DNA from: Bacteroidetes bacterium HGW-Bacteroidetes-4
Lineage (GTDB): Bacteria; Bacteroidota; Bacteroidia; Bacteroidales; SZUA-534
Length of the DNA: 64,000 nt
Assembly (NCBI GenBank): GCA_002840905.1
Contig: PHDD01000007.1
Coordinates: 62,001 to 126,000 of the forward strand
Reading direction: 5' to 3'
The notes under the pieces are model-generated. The model was not told the origin of the DNA, searched no databases, and worked only from the letters and a program-made list of their open reading frames with translations. Shown here one piece after another: positions 1 to 10,455 of this stretch; within the stretch, counting starts at the first letter, position 1, and each line of letters begins with the position of its first letter. Made by a program: the position numbers and the translations under genes.

Positions 1-476
1 GGGCTTCCACCACCCATCTGACTTTTTTGTATAAAAACTTCGTTGCTGTTTCCAATTAAATCGGCAGCCGTTTGTGGGTTCTGCAGAGCAACCGTTTTAG
101 CAGTTATAATGCTTACTTTCGATGCGATATCGCTTTGACGCTGTTCCCAACGATTATGTGAAATAACTACCTCGCTTAGTTTTATAACTTTCTCTTTTAG
201 ATAAATTACCGGACCTCCGCCCAGTTCTGATTTTAAAAACTGCCTGATTTCGTAGGAGGGATGACTGATAATTATAGTGGCATCATTACTAAACTCGTGA
301 ATACTGGCATTGCCCTTTGAGTTGGTTAATACCATCACGTTGTGACTTTCATCAAAAATCATCACATTCTCAATGGGTTGCAGGTTCGATTCATCGATCA
401 GTGTAATTTGCTGGGCCGACATTTGTTTAAATAGGGCAACAAGTAAAAGATATAATACAGTTTGCTTCTTTATCAT
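1..476 (-). CDS. TonB-dependent receptor, N-terminal part (cut by window edge)
   Basis: Outer-membrane active transporter; only about the first 158 residues are present, because the frame is still open at base 1. The ATG at 474-476 is followed by a lysine pair, a hydrophobic stretch and an AQQ cleavage-like site, which is a typical Sec signal peptide. Residues about 22-95 resemble the carboxypeptidase-regulatory-like beta domain that precedes the plug in many Bacteroidota receptors. From about residue 105 the sequence reads like a plug domain, with SDIASKVSIITAK and QKSQMGGGSP near the edge. That last motif is common in haem/siderophore-type receptors, so the substrate may be iron-related; this is an inference, because the barrel is missing. 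It is divergent from the aconitase operon. Confidence 0.8.
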   Translation of the reverse strand, partial: MIKKQTVLYLLLVALFKQMSAQQITLIDESNLQPIENVMIFDESHNVMVLTNSKGNASIHEFSNDATIIISHPSYEIRQFLKSELGGGPVIYLKEKVIKLSEVVISHNRWEQRQSDIASKVSIITAKTVALQNPQTAADLIGNSNEVFIQKSQMGGGS

Positions 477-1000
477 CAGTGTGCAATTAATGACTTTAAT
501 AGAATTCAAAATTTTATTTTTAGTAGTTCGCTCGAACACAAAATTTAAGCCATTATTTCTCAAATTACCTATTTTATGATAAATCTCTTAATTTTTTCGG
601 TAATTTCTTCTTCTAAGGCAAATTTTTAATGAAAGTATCTCAAAAAAAGACTAAAAAACGTATGGAAACATCTACATATTTACTATATTTAACCGATCAT
701 ATGCAGGTTGGATAAAGGAGTGAGAGATTTTTGCATTTGATCCTACTTTGAGATTTAATAAATTTCAATTATTTTATTCAAATCACTTACATAATATTGG
801 AATTAAACACATTTTCAATAATAGATTGGTAGTCTGTTCGGAAAGGATAAGAAAGAAGTTGAAATGATGCTGAAACAGGCTGTTTTATTGAATTTTTCCG
901 AAACAAAAAGCTAATTTTTTTGTTTCGATTATTGTTAAATTTTTAGAGAACAACAAAAATAAAATATTCATAAGTATTAACTAATAAAAATAGATTCATT
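477..1000. other. Long divergent intergenic region
   Basis: These 524 bases separate the TonB receptor (leftward) from the aconitase operon (rightward). The DNA is AT-rich with no convincing ORF, RNA gene or terminator. It must hold both promoters, but no clean TAnnTTTG box at a sensible distance from either start codon was found. A short inverted repeat, GTTCG-CT-CGAAC near 526-537, is the only notable symmetry and could be chance. Confidence 0.4.
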
Positions 1001-3268
1001 ATGCTATTTGATTTTCCAATCATTGAACAATTTTATCAGAACTATTCCGAAAAGGTAAAAAAGGCACGAAAGCTTTTAGGCAGACCATTAACACTAAGCG
1101 AAAAAATACTTTACAGTCACCTTTCGTCCGAATCGGAGCCAAAGGTTTATGAACGCGGTAAAGAATATGTTTTATTTAATCCCGATAGGGTAGCCATGCA
1201 GGATGCTACCGCACAAATGGCACTGTTACAATTTATGAATGCCGGAATTGACCAGACTGCTGTTCCAAGTACAGTGCATTGCGATCACCTGATTCAGGCC
1301 GATGTTGGTGCTTCGGATGATTTAAATGTGGCACTTAAACAGAATAATGAAGTTTTTGATTTTTTGAAATCAGTTTCGGCTAAATATGGAATTGGTTTTT
1401 GGAAGCCTGGAGCAGGAATAATTCACCAAGTTATTCTTGAAAATTATGCTTTTCCGGGGGGGATGATGATTGGAACCGATTCGCATACAGTGAATGCAGG
1501 AGGTTTAGGTATGGTTGCCATTGGCGTTGGTGGAGCTGATGCGGTTGATGTTATGGTAGGAATGCCTTGGGAACTTAAAATGCCAAAACTAATTGGGGTA
1601 AAACTTACCGGAAAACTGAGTGGTTGGGCATCACCAAAAGATATTATTTTAAAAGTAGCCGGTTTACTTACCGTTAAGGGAGGAACCGGTTATATAGTTG
1701 AGTATTTTGGCGAAGGCGCAAATTCACTTTCTGCTACCGGAAAAGGAACTATATGTAATATGGGAGCCGAAATTGGAGCAACCACTTCACTTTTTGGATA
1801 CGATGTAAAAATGTCGGAATACCTGGCTGCAACTGGTCGTTCTGATGTTGCCCTTTTAGCCGATGCTGTTAAAGACGATTTGGCTTCAGATCAGGAAGTA
1901 ATTAAGAATCCTGAAAAATACTTCGATTCATTAATTGAAATTAACCTATCAGAGTTAGAGCCGCATATTAACGGACCTTTTACACCTGATGCCGCAACTC
2001 CTTTATCAAAATTTGCCGACTACATCAAATCAAACAATTACCCTGAAAAAATGGAGGTGGGTTTAATAGGTTCCTGTACCAATTCATCGTACGAGGATTT
2101 AACCCGTGCAGCATCGGTGGCCCGGCAGGCAAGTAAGAAAAACCTGGAAGTTCATGCTGAGTTTATTGTAACACCTGGTTCTGAACTCATACGTTATACA
2201 ACTGAACGTGATGGTTTATTGAATGATTTTAAATCAATTGGCGGTGTTATTATGGCAAATGCCTGTGGTCCCTGTATTGGTCAATGGAACCGGCACACCA
2301 ACGACCCCGAACGCAAAAACAGCATCATAACATCATTCAATCGTAATTTTTCAAAACGAAACGATGGCAATCCAAACACCCACAGTTTTGTTGCATCGCC
2401 AGAGTTGGTAACTGCATTTTCCATAGCCGGTTCGCTTACTTTTAATCCAATGACCGACAAGCTTAAAAACAGAAATGGCCAGGAGGTAATGCTTGATGAA
2501 CCTATCGGAGAGGAATTGCCTGTAAAAGGATTCGATGTAAAAGATCCCGGATATCTGGCACCACCCAAACCCGGAACATCCATAAATATAAATGTGGCGC
2601 CCGACAGCGACCGCCTGCAATTGCTTACTCCATTTGAAGCCTGGGATGGGGACGACTTAAAAGGCTTAAAACTTTTAATTAAAGCCAGAGGCAAATGTAC
2701 TACCGACCACATAAGCATGGCTGGACCCTGGTTGAAATATCGCGGGCATCTCGACAATATTTCCAATAATTTATTAATTGGAGCTGTAAATGCTTTTAAC
2801 GATAAAACCAACAGCGTTATTGATACCAAAAGTGGTGAATACATGAAAGTTCCCGATTTAGCACGAAAAATTAAAGCTGAAGGACAGTATTCTATTGTTG
2901 TTGGTGACGAAAATTATGGTGAAGGATCTTCTCGTGAGCATGCTGCCATGGAGCCACGGAATCTTGGCGTTCGAATTGTCTTGGTAAAATCGTTTGCCCG
3001 GATACATGAAACCAACCTGAAAAAACAGGGAATGTTAGCCTTAACCTTTGCCAATAAAGAAGACTACAATAAAATTAATGAAGACGACACCTTTGATTTG
3101 CTCGGACTTAAAAACTTTACCCCGGGAAGCCAGTTTACCCTGCGAATTCATCATTCCAATGGAAAAACAGATGATATACTTGTAAACCACACTTACAATC
3201 AAACACAGATTGCCTGGTTTGAAGCAGGAAGTGCATTAAACTTAATTCGTAAAAAATCAAAAAAATAA
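1001..3268 (+). CDS. acnA: Aconitate hydratase, mitochondrial type
   Basis: Isomerises citrate to isocitrate through a cytoplasmic [4Fe-4S] enzyme. At 755 residues it has the length of the mitochondrial-type aconitases rather than the roughly 890 of E. coli AcnA. The three cluster ligands are visible: Cys359 in [10 protein letters not shown], then Cys422 and Cys425 in [11 protein letters not shown]. The C-terminal swivel domain carries [15 protein letters not shown], with the substrate-binding Ser and Arg. It starts an operon with icd five bases downstream and gltA after that, so the whole oxidative branch to 2-oxoglutarate is co-encoded. A mitochondrial-like aconitase is known from Bacteroides fragilis, so this is a lineage trait rather than a recent transfer. 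Confidence 0.96.
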   Translation: MLFDFPIIEQFYQNYSEKVKKARKLLGRPLTLSEKILYSHLSSESEPKVYERGKEYVLFNPDRVAMQDATAQMALLQFMNAGIDQTAVPSTVHCDHLIQADVGASDDLNVALKQNNEVFDFLKSVSAKYGIGFWKPGAGIIHQVILENYAFPGGMMIGTDSHTVNAGGLGMVAIGVGGADAVDVMVGMPWELKMPKLIGVKLTGKLSGWASPKDIILKVAGLLTVKGGTGYIVEYFGEGANSLSATGKGTICNMGAEIGATTSLFGYDVKMSEYLAATGRSDVALLADAVKDDLASDQEVIKNPEKYFDSLIEINLSELEPHINGPFTPDAATPLSKFADYIKSNNYPEKMEVGLIGSCTNSSYEDLTRAASVARQASKKNLEVHAEFIVTPGSELIRYTTERDGLLNDFKSIGGVIMANACGPCIGQWNRHTNDPERKNSIITSFNRNFSKRNDGNPNTHSFVASPELVTAFSIAGSLTFNPMTDKLKNRNGQEVMLDEPIGEELPVKGFDVKDPGYLAPPKPGTSININVAPDSDRLQLLTPFEAWDGDDLKGLKLLIKARGKCTTDHISMAGPWLKYRGHLDNISNNLLIGAVNAFNDKTNSVIDTKSGEYMKVPDLARKIKAEGQYSIVVGDENYGEGSSREHAAMEPRNLGVRIVLVKSFARIHETNLKKQGMLALTFANKEDYNKINEDDTFDLLGLKNFTPGSQFTLRIHHSNGKTDDILVNHTYNQTQIAWFEAGSALNLIRKKSKK

Positions 3269-3273
3269 ATCCT

Positions 3274-4494
3274 ATGACACCACAAAAAATCACCATTCAA
3301 AACGGAAAGCTTAACGTGCCCAACAATCCAATAATCCCTTTTATCGAAGGCGATGGAACCGGACCGGATATTTGGGCAGCTACGGTTAGGGTTTTAAATG
3401 CAGCCGTTGATAAAGCTTATAATGGAAGTAAAAAAATTACCTGGAAAGAAGTTTTAGCCGGCGAAAAAGCATTTAATAAAACAGGAGAATGGCTACCCAA
3501 CGAAACACTTGATATTATTAAAGAGTATTTGGTTGCCATTAAAGGTCCTTTAACAACACCCATTGGAGGTGGTATCCGTTCGTTAAATGTGGCCTTGCGT
3601 CAGCAACTCGATTTATATACCTGCCTGCGACCTGTTCGTTATTATGTAGGTGTTCCTTCACCGGTTAAAGATCCAACAACTACCGACATGGTTATTTTCC
3701 GCGAAAATACAGAAGACATTTATGCCGGAATTGAATGGATGAACGGAACTCCGGAAGTAGAAAAAGTTAAAGAATTCCTGATTCACACCATGGGAGTTAA
3801 GAAAATTCGTTTTCCAAAAACTACATCCATCGGCATAAAACCTGTTTCGCAAGAAGGAACAGAACGTTTGGTGCGTGCTGCTATTACATATGCAATTGAG
3901 CATAAAAAACCATCAGTAACACTGGTTCACAAGGGAAACATTATGAAGTTTACCGAAGGAGCTTTTCGTGATTATGGTTATCAATTAGCAAAAAATGAGT
4001 TTGGAGCAAAAGATTTCGAAGGTGGACCATGGCAGGTTATTGAAAAGAATGGCCATCAGGTAATTATAAAAGATGTTATTGCTGATGCTTTTCTTCAGCA
4101 GATACTAACCCGTCCGGCTGAGTATTCTGTGATAGCAACGCTTAATTTGAATGGCGACTATATTTCTGATGCCTTAGCTGCAATTGTCGGAGGAATTGGA
4201 ATTGCTCCCGGAGCCAATATCAATTACGAAAGCGGATATGCTATTTTTGAGGCAACACATGGTACTGCACCAAAATATGCCAATTTAGACAAAGTTAATC
4301 CGGGTTCTGTTATTCTTTCAGGAGTAATGATGCTTGAATACATGGGCTGGCAGGTAGCTGCCGATTTAATTGTAAAATCGCTTTCAAATACCATTGCAAA
4401 AAAACAAGTTACCTACGATTTCCATCGACAAATGGAAGGTGCAACCTTATTAAAATGTAGTGAATTTGGTGATGCTTTAATTAATAACATGTAA
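3274..4494 (+). CDS. icd: Isocitrate dehydrogenase, NADP-dependent
   Basis: Oxidatively decarboxylates isocitrate to 2-oxoglutarate in the cytoplasm. At 406 residues it matches the bacterial homodimeric Icd family (E. coli form 416). Substrate-binding residues lie in [13 protein letters not shown] (Ser103, Asn105, Arg109) and at Arg119; Ser103 corresponds to the regulatory phosphoserine of the E. coli enzyme. The nucleotide-binding segment [12 protein letters not shown] is near residue 330. It lies five bases after acnA and 53 bases before gltA, so it is almost certainly co-transcribed with both. No AceK kinase gene is seen in the window, so regulation by phosphorylation is unsupported here. 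Confidence 0.96.
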   Translation: MTPQKITIQNGKLNVPNNPIIPFIEGDGTGPDIWAATVRVLNAAVDKAYNGSKKITWKEVLAGEKAFNKTGEWLPNETLDIIKEYLVAIKGPLTTPIGGGIRSLNVALRQQLDLYTCLRPVRYYVGVPSPVKDPTTTDMVIFRENTEDIYAGIEWMNGTPEVEKVKEFLIHTMGVKKIRFPKTTSIGIKPVSQEGTERLVRAAITYAIEHKKPSVTLVHKGNIMKFTEGAFRDYGYQLAKNEFGAKDFEGGPWQVIEKNGHQVIIKDVIADAFLQQILTRPAEYSVIATLNLNGDYISDALAAIVGGIGIAPGANINYESGYAIFEATHGTAPKYANLDKVNPGSVILSGVMMLEYMGWQVAADLIVKSLSNTIAKKQVTYDFHRQMEGATLLKCSEFGDALINNM

Positions 4495-4547
4495 TGTTAT
4501 GTTGATTATGGATTAGCATTTGGTAAAAATATTTTAAACACACAATC

Positions 4548-5852
4548 ATGTCAAAATTAAAAGAACGTTTAGCACAGAAAATTGAAGAGCATCGTCCAAG
4601 GACAACCAAGTTGTTAAAAGATCATGCCGATGTAAAACTTGGAGAAGTAACTATAGGACAAGCCTTAGGAGGCGGTCGTGGTGTAAAAATGCTGGTTACT
4701 GACATTTCATACCTCGACCCCATGGAAGGTATTCGATTCCGGGGTTTTACCATTCCTGAGGTACTCGAAAAACTTCCTAAGGCTGAAGGTAAAGAATATC
4801 CCAGTATTGAGTCTTTTTGGTGGTTACTGATGACAGGCGATATTCCAACACAGGATGAAGCTTGTGCAGTCCGCGATGAATTTAACGCAAAAAAAATTAT
4901 TCCTCAATATGTAATAGATTTATTGCGACGTATTCCACGTGATACGCATCCCATGACCATGTTTTCCATGGCAATTTTAGCCATGCAGCGGGAATCACGC
5001 TTTGCCCGCGAATATGCATGTGGAATGAACAAGCTGGATTATTGGAAGCCCATGTATGAAGATGCTGTTGAAATTATGGCAAAATTACCTTCCATTGCAG
5101 CTTACATATACCGGATGAAATACCGGAACGACACATTGATTCCACCGGATTACACTCTGGATATTGGCGGTAACTTTGCCCATATGATGGGTATTGATGC
5201 ACCCTATGATGATGTAGCTCGTTTGTATTTTATTCTGCATTCCGATCATGAATCAGGAAATGCTTCGGCTCATACCACGCATTTGGTAGCATCCACGCTT
5301 TCTGATTCGTATTATTCACTATCGGCGGGTTTAAATGCCCTGGCCGGGCCTTTGCACGGTTTAGCCACTCAAGAAGTTTTGCGCTGGCTGCAGGATGTAA
5401 TTAAAAAGCTTGACGGTCAGGAACCAACAGAAGCTTTGATGAAAAAATTTGTATGGGATACACTGCAAAGCGGACAGGTAATTCCTGGATTTGGTCATGC
5501 TGTGTTGCGCCGCACCGATCCAAGATATGAAGCTCAACGGAATTTCTGTTTAAAACATTTACCTGAAGATTCTTTATTTAAATATGTTAGCATGCTTTAT
5601 AATGTGGTTCCCGACATTTTATTGGAACAGGGTAAGGCTAAAAATCCTTGGCCCAATGTCGATGCGCAATCGGGTGTGCTGCAATGGCATTATGGAATTA
5701 AAGAATACGATTTTTATACCGTTCTTTTTGGTGTTGGACGTGCATTGGGCGTATTATCGAACATTATTTGGGACAGAGCTCTGCTTTATCCACTTGAGCG
5801 ACCAAAATCGTTAACCACAGCCATGCTCGAAGAAATAGCAAAAAAAGGTTAA
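4548..5852 (+). CDS. gltA: Citrate synthase, eukaryote-like type
   Basis: Condenses acetyl-CoA and oxaloacetate to citrate. The 434-residue protein resembles mitochondrial citrate synthases more than the E. coli hexameric type. It lacks the N-terminal beta domain of the E. coli enzyme and keeps SGNASAHTTHLV near residue 237. Catalytic His270 lies in LAGPLHGLA and His317 in GFGHAVLRRTDPRY; the conserved Asp region is NVDAQSG near 375. It is the last gene of the acnA-icd-gltA operon and is followed at once by a strong hairpin terminator. Expression is therefore probably tied to the first two genes, although the 53-base gap could hide an internal promoter. Confidence 0.95.
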   Translation: MSKLKERLAQKIEEHRPRTTKLLKDHADVKLGEVTIGQALGGGRGVKMLVTDISYLDPMEGIRFRGFTIPEVLEKLPKAEGKEYPSIESFWWLLMTGDIPTQDEACAVRDEFNAKKIIPQYVIDLLRRIPRDTHPMTMFSMAILAMQRESRFAREYACGMNKLDYWKPMYEDAVEIMAKLPSIAAYIYRMKYRNDTLIPPDYTLDIGGNFAHMMGIDAPYDDVARLYFILHSDHESGNASAHTTHLVASTLSDSYYSLSAGLNALAGPLHGLATQEVLRWLQDVIKKLDGQEPTEALMKKFVWDTLQSGQVIPGFGHAVLRRTDPRYEAQRNFCLKHLPEDSLFKYVSMLYNVVPDILLEQGKAKNPWPNVDAQSGVLQWHYGIKEYDFYTVLFGVGRALGVLSNIIWDRALLYPLERPKSLTTAMLEEIAKKG

Positions 5853-5872
5853 CTTTTATTTATATAAAATGT

Positions 5873-5902
5873 AGGGCTGCAATTTGTGTAGCCCTTTTTT
5901 TG
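5873..5902 (+). terminator. Rho-independent terminator after gltA
   Basis: The inverted repeat AGGGCT/AGCCCT (5873-5878 and 5890-5895) is followed directly by a run of seven T. It lies 20 bases after the gltA stop codon and closes the TCA operon. Confidence 0.8.
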
Positions 5903-5999
5903 TCTTAAAAATATCGTTGGAAAGAATAATAAATGTATTCTAATACATTTTATATATTTACCCGGTTTTTGAAAAAGAACGATAGAAAATCAGCCGTTA

Positions 6000-6647
6000 A
6001 TGAGAAAAAAAGAACGTTTTGAGAAAGTTATTTCCTGGTTTCAGAATAACATGCCAATTGCAGAAACTGAATTGCATTACGCCAATCCTTATGAACTTTT
6101 GGTTGCGGTAATTTTGTCGGCTCAATGTACCGACAAACGGGTAAACCAGATTACACCTGCTTTTTTTCAACAATTTCCTGATGCACACAGCTTATCACAA
6201 GCTACGGTAGAAGCTGTTTTTGAGCAGATTCGTTCCTGTTCGTATCCCAACAACAAGGCTAAACACCTTTTGGGAATGGCAAAAATGCTTATTGAAACTT
6301 TTAAAGGGGAAGTTCCCGATGATATTGATCAACTTCAGAAACTTCCGGGAGTTGGACGAAAAACCGCCAATGTAATAGCTTCTGTCGTTTTCAATAAACC
6401 TGCGATGGCTGTTGATACGCATGTTTTTAGAGTTGCTGCGCGCATTGGCTTAGCAACGAATTCTAAAACTCCTTTAGATACAGAAAAACAGTTGGTGAGT
6501 CAGATTCCTGAAGCTCTGCTTCCCATTGCGCATCATTGGCTCATATTGCATGGGCGCTATGTTTGTAAGGCACGCAAGCCAGATTGCGAGAAGTGTGGAT
6601 TAACTTCCTGGTGCAAATTTTATCAGCAAAAAAATTCCAAAAGTTAA
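6000..6647 (+). CDS. nth: Endonuclease III, DNA glycosylase/AP lyase
   Basis: Base-excision repair enzyme that removes oxidised pyrimidines and cleaves abasic sites. The 215-residue length is standard. The helix-hairpin-helix LPGVGRKTANVIAS contains the catalytic Lys121, and Asp139 in AVDTHVFR is the second catalytic residue. The C-terminal iron-sulfur loop is complete, with Cys189, Cys196, Cys199 and Cys205 in the canonical C-x6-C-x2-C-x5-C spacing. A -7-like TATATTTA lies about 45 bases upstream. It converges on the glycosyltransferase gene, and the two stop codons overlap by four bases, so each mRNA 3' end is antisense to the other. Confidence 0.95.
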   Translation: MRKKERFEKVISWFQNNMPIAETELHYANPYELLVAVILSAQCTDKRVNQITPAFFQQFPDAHSLSQATVEAVFEQIRSCSYPNNKAKHLLGMAKMLIETFKGEVPDDIDQLQKLPGVGRKTANVIASVVFNKPAMAVDTHVFRVAARIGLATNSKTPLDTEKQLVSQIPEALLPIAHHWLILHGRYVCKARKPDCEKCGLTSWCKFYQQKNSKS

Positions 6648-7771
6648 AAATTTGTTACTTGTAATTTTTGAATTTCCTGAATCAGAATTTCGGCATTTCT
6701 TTGATTATCGAACCATTTTCCCAGTATTTCTTTTCGAATAATCAGGTCTTTGTTATCAAACGATTGGTTCATTAACATTTTTGCTTTCAATACAAATTCT
6801 TCCCGGGTATTGGCCAGGTGGCACAGTTTTTCCAATCCGGTGTTTTTTATCATATTGGTATTAACAATGCAGTGCCTTCCTTCATAAAGACTTGCAATTA
6901 ATTTAAGTTTAATTCCGGTAGGTTGAAAGGTGGGTAACAAAACCACATGAGCTTGACTTAATAATTCACTCATTTTTTTTGTCGGGGGATTTTCAATAAG
7001 TTGAAACTGGGGTTTCCCTTGTAAGGTTTTTATCAATTCTTTGGGTGGTTTGTTTCCGGCAAATACAACCGAAAAGGGCTCATCCTTAAATGCATCAGCT
7101 AAAAACAATGCCGCCTGAATATTCTCGCGTACCGATAAATCGCCATGATAAAATAAATAAGTGCCCATACCTTCTTCACTTTTTACCTGATTGTAGGGAT
7201 GAAAAGCCGGAAGTAAAAAGGTGTTCTGATAGTGCGTTGCAAAATATTGTGCATCACTGGGTGAAATAGCAGCAATTCGGGTAGCTTGCTTCAAAATGCT
7301 TTCGTATCGGGCAAGTTTCCGGGCTTCTGATTTAAAATAAATTTTTCGCAGCAGATTTTTCTCTTTAAGTGAAAGGTATTGATAGTACTCATGCTCTAAA
7401 TTATGTGTCCGCACAATTTTGATGCGGTTTTTTATGTCGGGGTGATTCAACCAGTAAGTGGTATGCAAGCCCTCAAATAGAATGGGATGGGAGTCTTTGC
7501 ATAAATTAACGAGCAACTCTTTGCTGTTCCGGGTTTTTACAATATAGGGTTTACTCGAAAAAGCACTTCTTAAGCCAACTTTTCGCTTATAATAAGTTAC
7601 TGATCGACAGAATGAATTCAGAATATCCTGACTGCCGCGTCCATAGTCGTAGCAATGCAAATGAATTCCAACTCCGGATGTACTTAAGGCTTTTATTTTG
7701 AAAAATATATCGATTACGCCTCCATAATTGGCCGGATAAGGAACATTCAGACTTACAAGGTGTAATTCCAA
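6644..7771 (-). CDS. Glycosyltransferase, GT4-like
   Basis: Probable retaining glycosyltransferase with two Rossmann-like halves (GT-B fold), 375 residues, no signal peptide or membrane segment. The N-terminal half begins LHLVSLNVPYPANYGG, a pattern typical of family-4 transferases that assemble surface glycans. The C-terminal half holds the donor-site-like segment VLLPTFQPTGIKLKLIASLYEG (about 280-302), where the usual E-x7-E motif is degenerate. The sugar donor and acceptor cannot be read from the sequence. It is transcribed alone, divergent from argS, with no polysaccharide genes beside it, so its pathway is open. Its 3' end overlaps that of nth by four bases. Confidence 0.75.
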   Translation of the reverse strand: MELHLVSLNVPYPANYGGVIDIFFKIKALSTSGVGIHLHCYDYGRGSQDILNSFCRSVTYYKRKVGLRSAFSSKPYIVKTRNSKELLVNLCKDSHPILFEGLHTTYWLNHPDIKNRIKIVRTHNLEHEYYQYLSLKEKNLLRKIYFKSEARKLARYESILKQATRIAAISPSDAQYFATHYQNTFLLPAFHPYNQVKSEEGMGTYLFYHGDLSVRENIQAALFLADAFKDEPFSVVFAGNKPPKELIKTLQGKPQFQLIENPPTKKMSELLSQAHVVLLPTFQPTGIKLKLIASLYEGRHCIVNTNMIKNTGLEKLCHLANTREEFVLKAKMLMNQSFDNKDLIIRKEILGKWFDNQRNAEILIQEIQKLQVTNF

Positions 7772-7895
7772 GTTAACAGGGTTTTAATTTCAGCAAATAT
7801 AAAAAAAAGTTGTATTGCTTACTCACTTTACTTTTCTGGACAATTTCCTGTTTTTGGTTAAACAAATTTTTAATTCAATCATTGATTGAAAATTA

Positions 7896-7903
7896 TATCT
7901 TTG
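7896..7903 (+). promoter_or_regulatory. argS promoter, -7 box
   Basis: TATCTTTG matches the Bacteroidota -7 consensus TAnnTTTG and lies 33 bases before the argS ATG. No good -33 TTTG is present at the expected spacing. Confidence 0.5.
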
Positions 7904-7936
7904 TAGCCAATTTTTTAATAACTATTCACTACCATA

Positions 7937-9730
7937 ATGGAAATCACTTCATTTATAAAAGATAATGCAGCTAAAGGGTTAAAAACACTCTATGGAGCCG
8001 AAATACCCGATAACCTGCTACAAATACAAAAAACCCGAAAAGAATTCGAAGGAGACTTTACTCTGGTTGTTTTTCCGTTTTTAAAAGCATCAAAAAAATC
8101 TCCCGAGGTAACGGCAAGTGAGCTGGGCGAATATCTTATTAAACAAGTAGCTGAACTAGAACAATTTAATGTGGTTAAAGGTTTTCTAAACCTGAAACTA
8201 ACCAATGCTTATTGGATTAATTTTTTGAATAGTATTTTGGATAACGATACTTTTGGGATTAAAGCTTACGGTTCCAGCGGAAAATCCATCATGGTTGAAT
8301 ATTCCAGTCCAAATACAAATAAACCCCTTCATTTGGGTCACATCCGGAATAATTTATTGGGTTATTCGGTAGCCGAAATTCAAAAAGCCAACGGCCATAA
8401 TGTAATTAAGGTCAACCTGGTTAACGATCGGGGAATTCATATCTGTAAATCAATGTTGGCCTGGCAAAAATGGGGTAAGGGAGCAACTCCCGAATCGACC
8501 GGTTTGAAAGGTGACAAATTGGTTGGCGATTACTACGTTAAATTTGACCAGGAATACAAAAAAGAAATTGCCGAACTTGAAGCCAAGGGATTTACAACTG
8601 ACGAAGCCAAAGAAAAAGCGCCCTTAATTAATGAAGCGCGCGAAATGTTGCGATTATGGGAATCGGGCGATGAAGCGGTGAATCAGCTTTGGAAAACAAT
8701 GAATGGCTGGGTTTACAAAGGATTTGATGTAACCTACAATGCCCTGGGAGTAGATTTCGACAAAATTTATTATGAATCGGAAACTTACAAGCTGGGTAAA
8801 TCAATTGTATTGGAAGGGTTAAATAAAGGAATTCTAATTAAAAAAGAAGATGGTTCTGTTTGGGCCGATTTAACCCGCGATGGACTTGATCAGAAAATAT
8901 TGTTACGTTCCGACAAAACTTCGGTTTACATGACTCAAGACATTGGTACTGCACATCAACGCTTTGCAGAATACCATATCGACGATTTGGTTTACGTAGT
9001 TGGTAATGAGCAAAATTATCACTTCCAGGTTTTAAAGTTGGTTTTAAGTAAACTTGGTTTCGACTGGGCCGAACATCTTCAACATTTATCGTACGGAATG
9101 GTTGAACTCCCTGAAGGTAAAATGAAATCGCGCGAAGGAACTGTGGTTGATGCCGACGACCTGATAGCAGGAATGATTGATACCGCTCGCGAAACATCTC
9201 AGGAATTGGGAAAATTGGATGATTTTACCAGAGAGGAAGCCGAAGCTGTTTATAAAATGGTAGGATTGGGTGCACTTAAGTATTTTATATTGAAAGTTGA
9301 TCCCAAAAAAACCATGTTGTTTAATCCTCAGGAATCCATCGATTTTAATGGTAATACCGGACCCTTTATTCAATATACACACGCACGCATTCGTTCGGTA
9401 TTGCGTAAAGCAGACGAAGCCGGAATTAAGTTTAGCGGAACAATTGGTAATGAACTGGAACTATCAGCAAAGGAAATTGACTTGATAAAACTGCTTTTCG
9501 ATTATCCGGCAACGGTTCAGGAAGCTGGAGAAACCTATAGTCCGGCATTGGTTGCCAATTATATTTACGATTTAACCAAAGAATTCAATCAATTCTATCA
9601 CGAACATACAATTGTAAAAGAAGAAAACGAAGTGATTAGAAATTTCAGGTTACAGCTTTCGCAAAAAGTTGCCGAAGTTATCAAATCGGGGGCCCGTTTA
9701 CTCGGAATGGAAGTTCCAGATCGAATGTAA
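7937..9730 (+). CDS. argS: Arginyl-tRNA synthetase
   Basis: Charges tRNA-Arg with arginine; class I synthetase, 597 residues, normal length. The N-terminal Add1-like domain spans about 1-115, the HIGH motif appears as HLGHIRNN near residue 132, and the KMSKS loop is GKMKSREGT near 395. The DALR anticodon-binding domain occupies the last 130 residues and ends in the typical LLGMEVPDRM. It is a single-gene unit with its own -7 box upstream and a strong hairpin terminator downstream. Confidence 0.97.
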   Translation: MEITSFIKDNAAKGLKTLYGAEIPDNLLQIQKTRKEFEGDFTLVVFPFLKASKKSPEVTASELGEYLIKQVAELEQFNVVKGFLNLKLTNAYWINFLNSILDNDTFGIKAYGSSGKSIMVEYSSPNTNKPLHLGHIRNNLLGYSVAEIQKANGHNVIKVNLVNDRGIHICKSMLAWQKWGKGATPESTGLKGDKLVGDYYVKFDQEYKKEIAELEAKGFTTDEAKEKAPLINEAREMLRLWESGDEAVNQLWKTMNGWVYKGFDVTYNALGVDFDKIYYESETYKLGKSIVLEGLNKGILIKKEDGSVWADLTRDGLDQKILLRSDKTSVYMTQDIGTAHQRFAEYHIDDLVYVVGNEQNYHFQVLKLVLSKLGFDWAEHLQHLSYGMVELPEGKMKSREGTVVDADDLIAGMIDTARETSQELGKLDDFTREEAEAVYKMVGLGALKYFILKVDPKKTMLFNPQESIDFNGNTGPFIQYTHARIRSVLRKADEAGIKFSGTIGNELELSAKEIDLIKLLFDYPATVQEAGETYSPALVANYIYDLTKEFNQFYHEHTIVKEENEVIRNFRLQLSQKVAEVIKSGARLLGMEVPDRM

Positions 9731-9826
9731 ACGGTTGTATTGGAGCTGATATTATGATTTATAAAGCAAAATAAGCTCAGTTATCATATTTATTGTTGGT
9801 ATTATGCTATTGGATATAAAATTAAA

Positions 9827-9866
9827 AACAGGTACACTCAAACATTGAGTTACCTGTTTTTTTTTA
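9827..9866. terminator. Terminator between argS and gpx (probably bidirectional)
   Basis: A long two-part hairpin: outer arms AACAGGTA/TACCTGTT and inner arms ACTCA/TGAGT with an AACAT loop. It is followed by ten T on the plus strand and preceded by an A-rich run on the other side. It lies between the convergent argS and gpx genes and can serve both. Confidence 0.85.
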
Positions 9867-9919
9867 CTGTATTTAGAACGTATCAACGTAAAACCTTTTG
9901 TGAGACTATACGCAGTATT

Positions 9920-10399
9920 TTAATTCAATTGTTTTAGTATGTATTTTTCAATGTCGGCTGGTTTTGTATATGGCGAGAAACGGGTTAGCGGTTTACCGTT
10001 TCGGTCGATTAGGAATTTGGTAAAATTCCACTTAATTGCTCCTCCAAAAACGCCGGTTAATTCTTTTTTTAAATATTTATAAATAGGGTGGGCGCCGGCT
10101 CCATTCACATCAATTTTTGAAAACATTGGAAAAGTAACACCATAATCAATTAAACAACCATTAGCAATTGACGATTCCGAATCGGGTTCCTGATTGGCAA
10201 ATTGATTGCAGGGAAAACCCAGAATAACCAAACCCTGGTCTTTGTATTTTTTATAAAGTTCTTCTAATCCTTTGTATTGTGGGGTTAAACCACATTTACT
10301 GGCTGTATTTACTACTAAAATCAACTTGCCTTTGTAGGTTTCCATTTTTATTTCTTGCTTTCCATGAAGCAATGGTGCTGAAAAATTGTAAAATTCCAT
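9920..10399 (-). CDS. Glutathione-peroxidase-like thiol peroxidase
   Basis: Reduces hydroperoxides in the cytoplasm; in bacteria these Cys-type enzymes generally use thioredoxin rather than glutathione (family knowledge). The 159-residue length is standard. The catalytic set is visible: Cys36 in NTASKCGLTP, Gln70 in FANQEP, Trp124 and Asn125 in KWNFTKF. A second cysteine, Cys64, sits in FPCNQF, but no cysteine occupies the usual resolving position further on, so the resolving Cys is uncertain. There is no signal peptide. It is a monocistronic gene with a palindromic operator over its promoter (10456-10493), suggesting regulated, probably stress-responsive, expression. Confidence 0.9.
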   Translation of the reverse strand: MEFYNFSAPLLHGKQEIKMETYKGKLILVVNTASKCGLTPQYKGLEELYKKYKDQGLVILGFPCNQFANQEPDSESSIANGCLIDYGVTFPMFSKIDVNGAGAHPIYKYLKKELTGVFGGAIKWNFTKFLIDRNGKPLTRFSPYTKPADIEKYILKQLN

Positions 10400-10455
10400 T
10401 ATTAGTATTTTATTAAGTTTATAATATATCGAAAAAGATAATGTCGAACACGATG

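Noticed and set aside
2281-2844. 187-codon ORF antisense to acnA
   Set aside because: It lies wholly opposite a clearly coding, conserved aconitase segment and shows no family motif; it is a mirror of codon bias.
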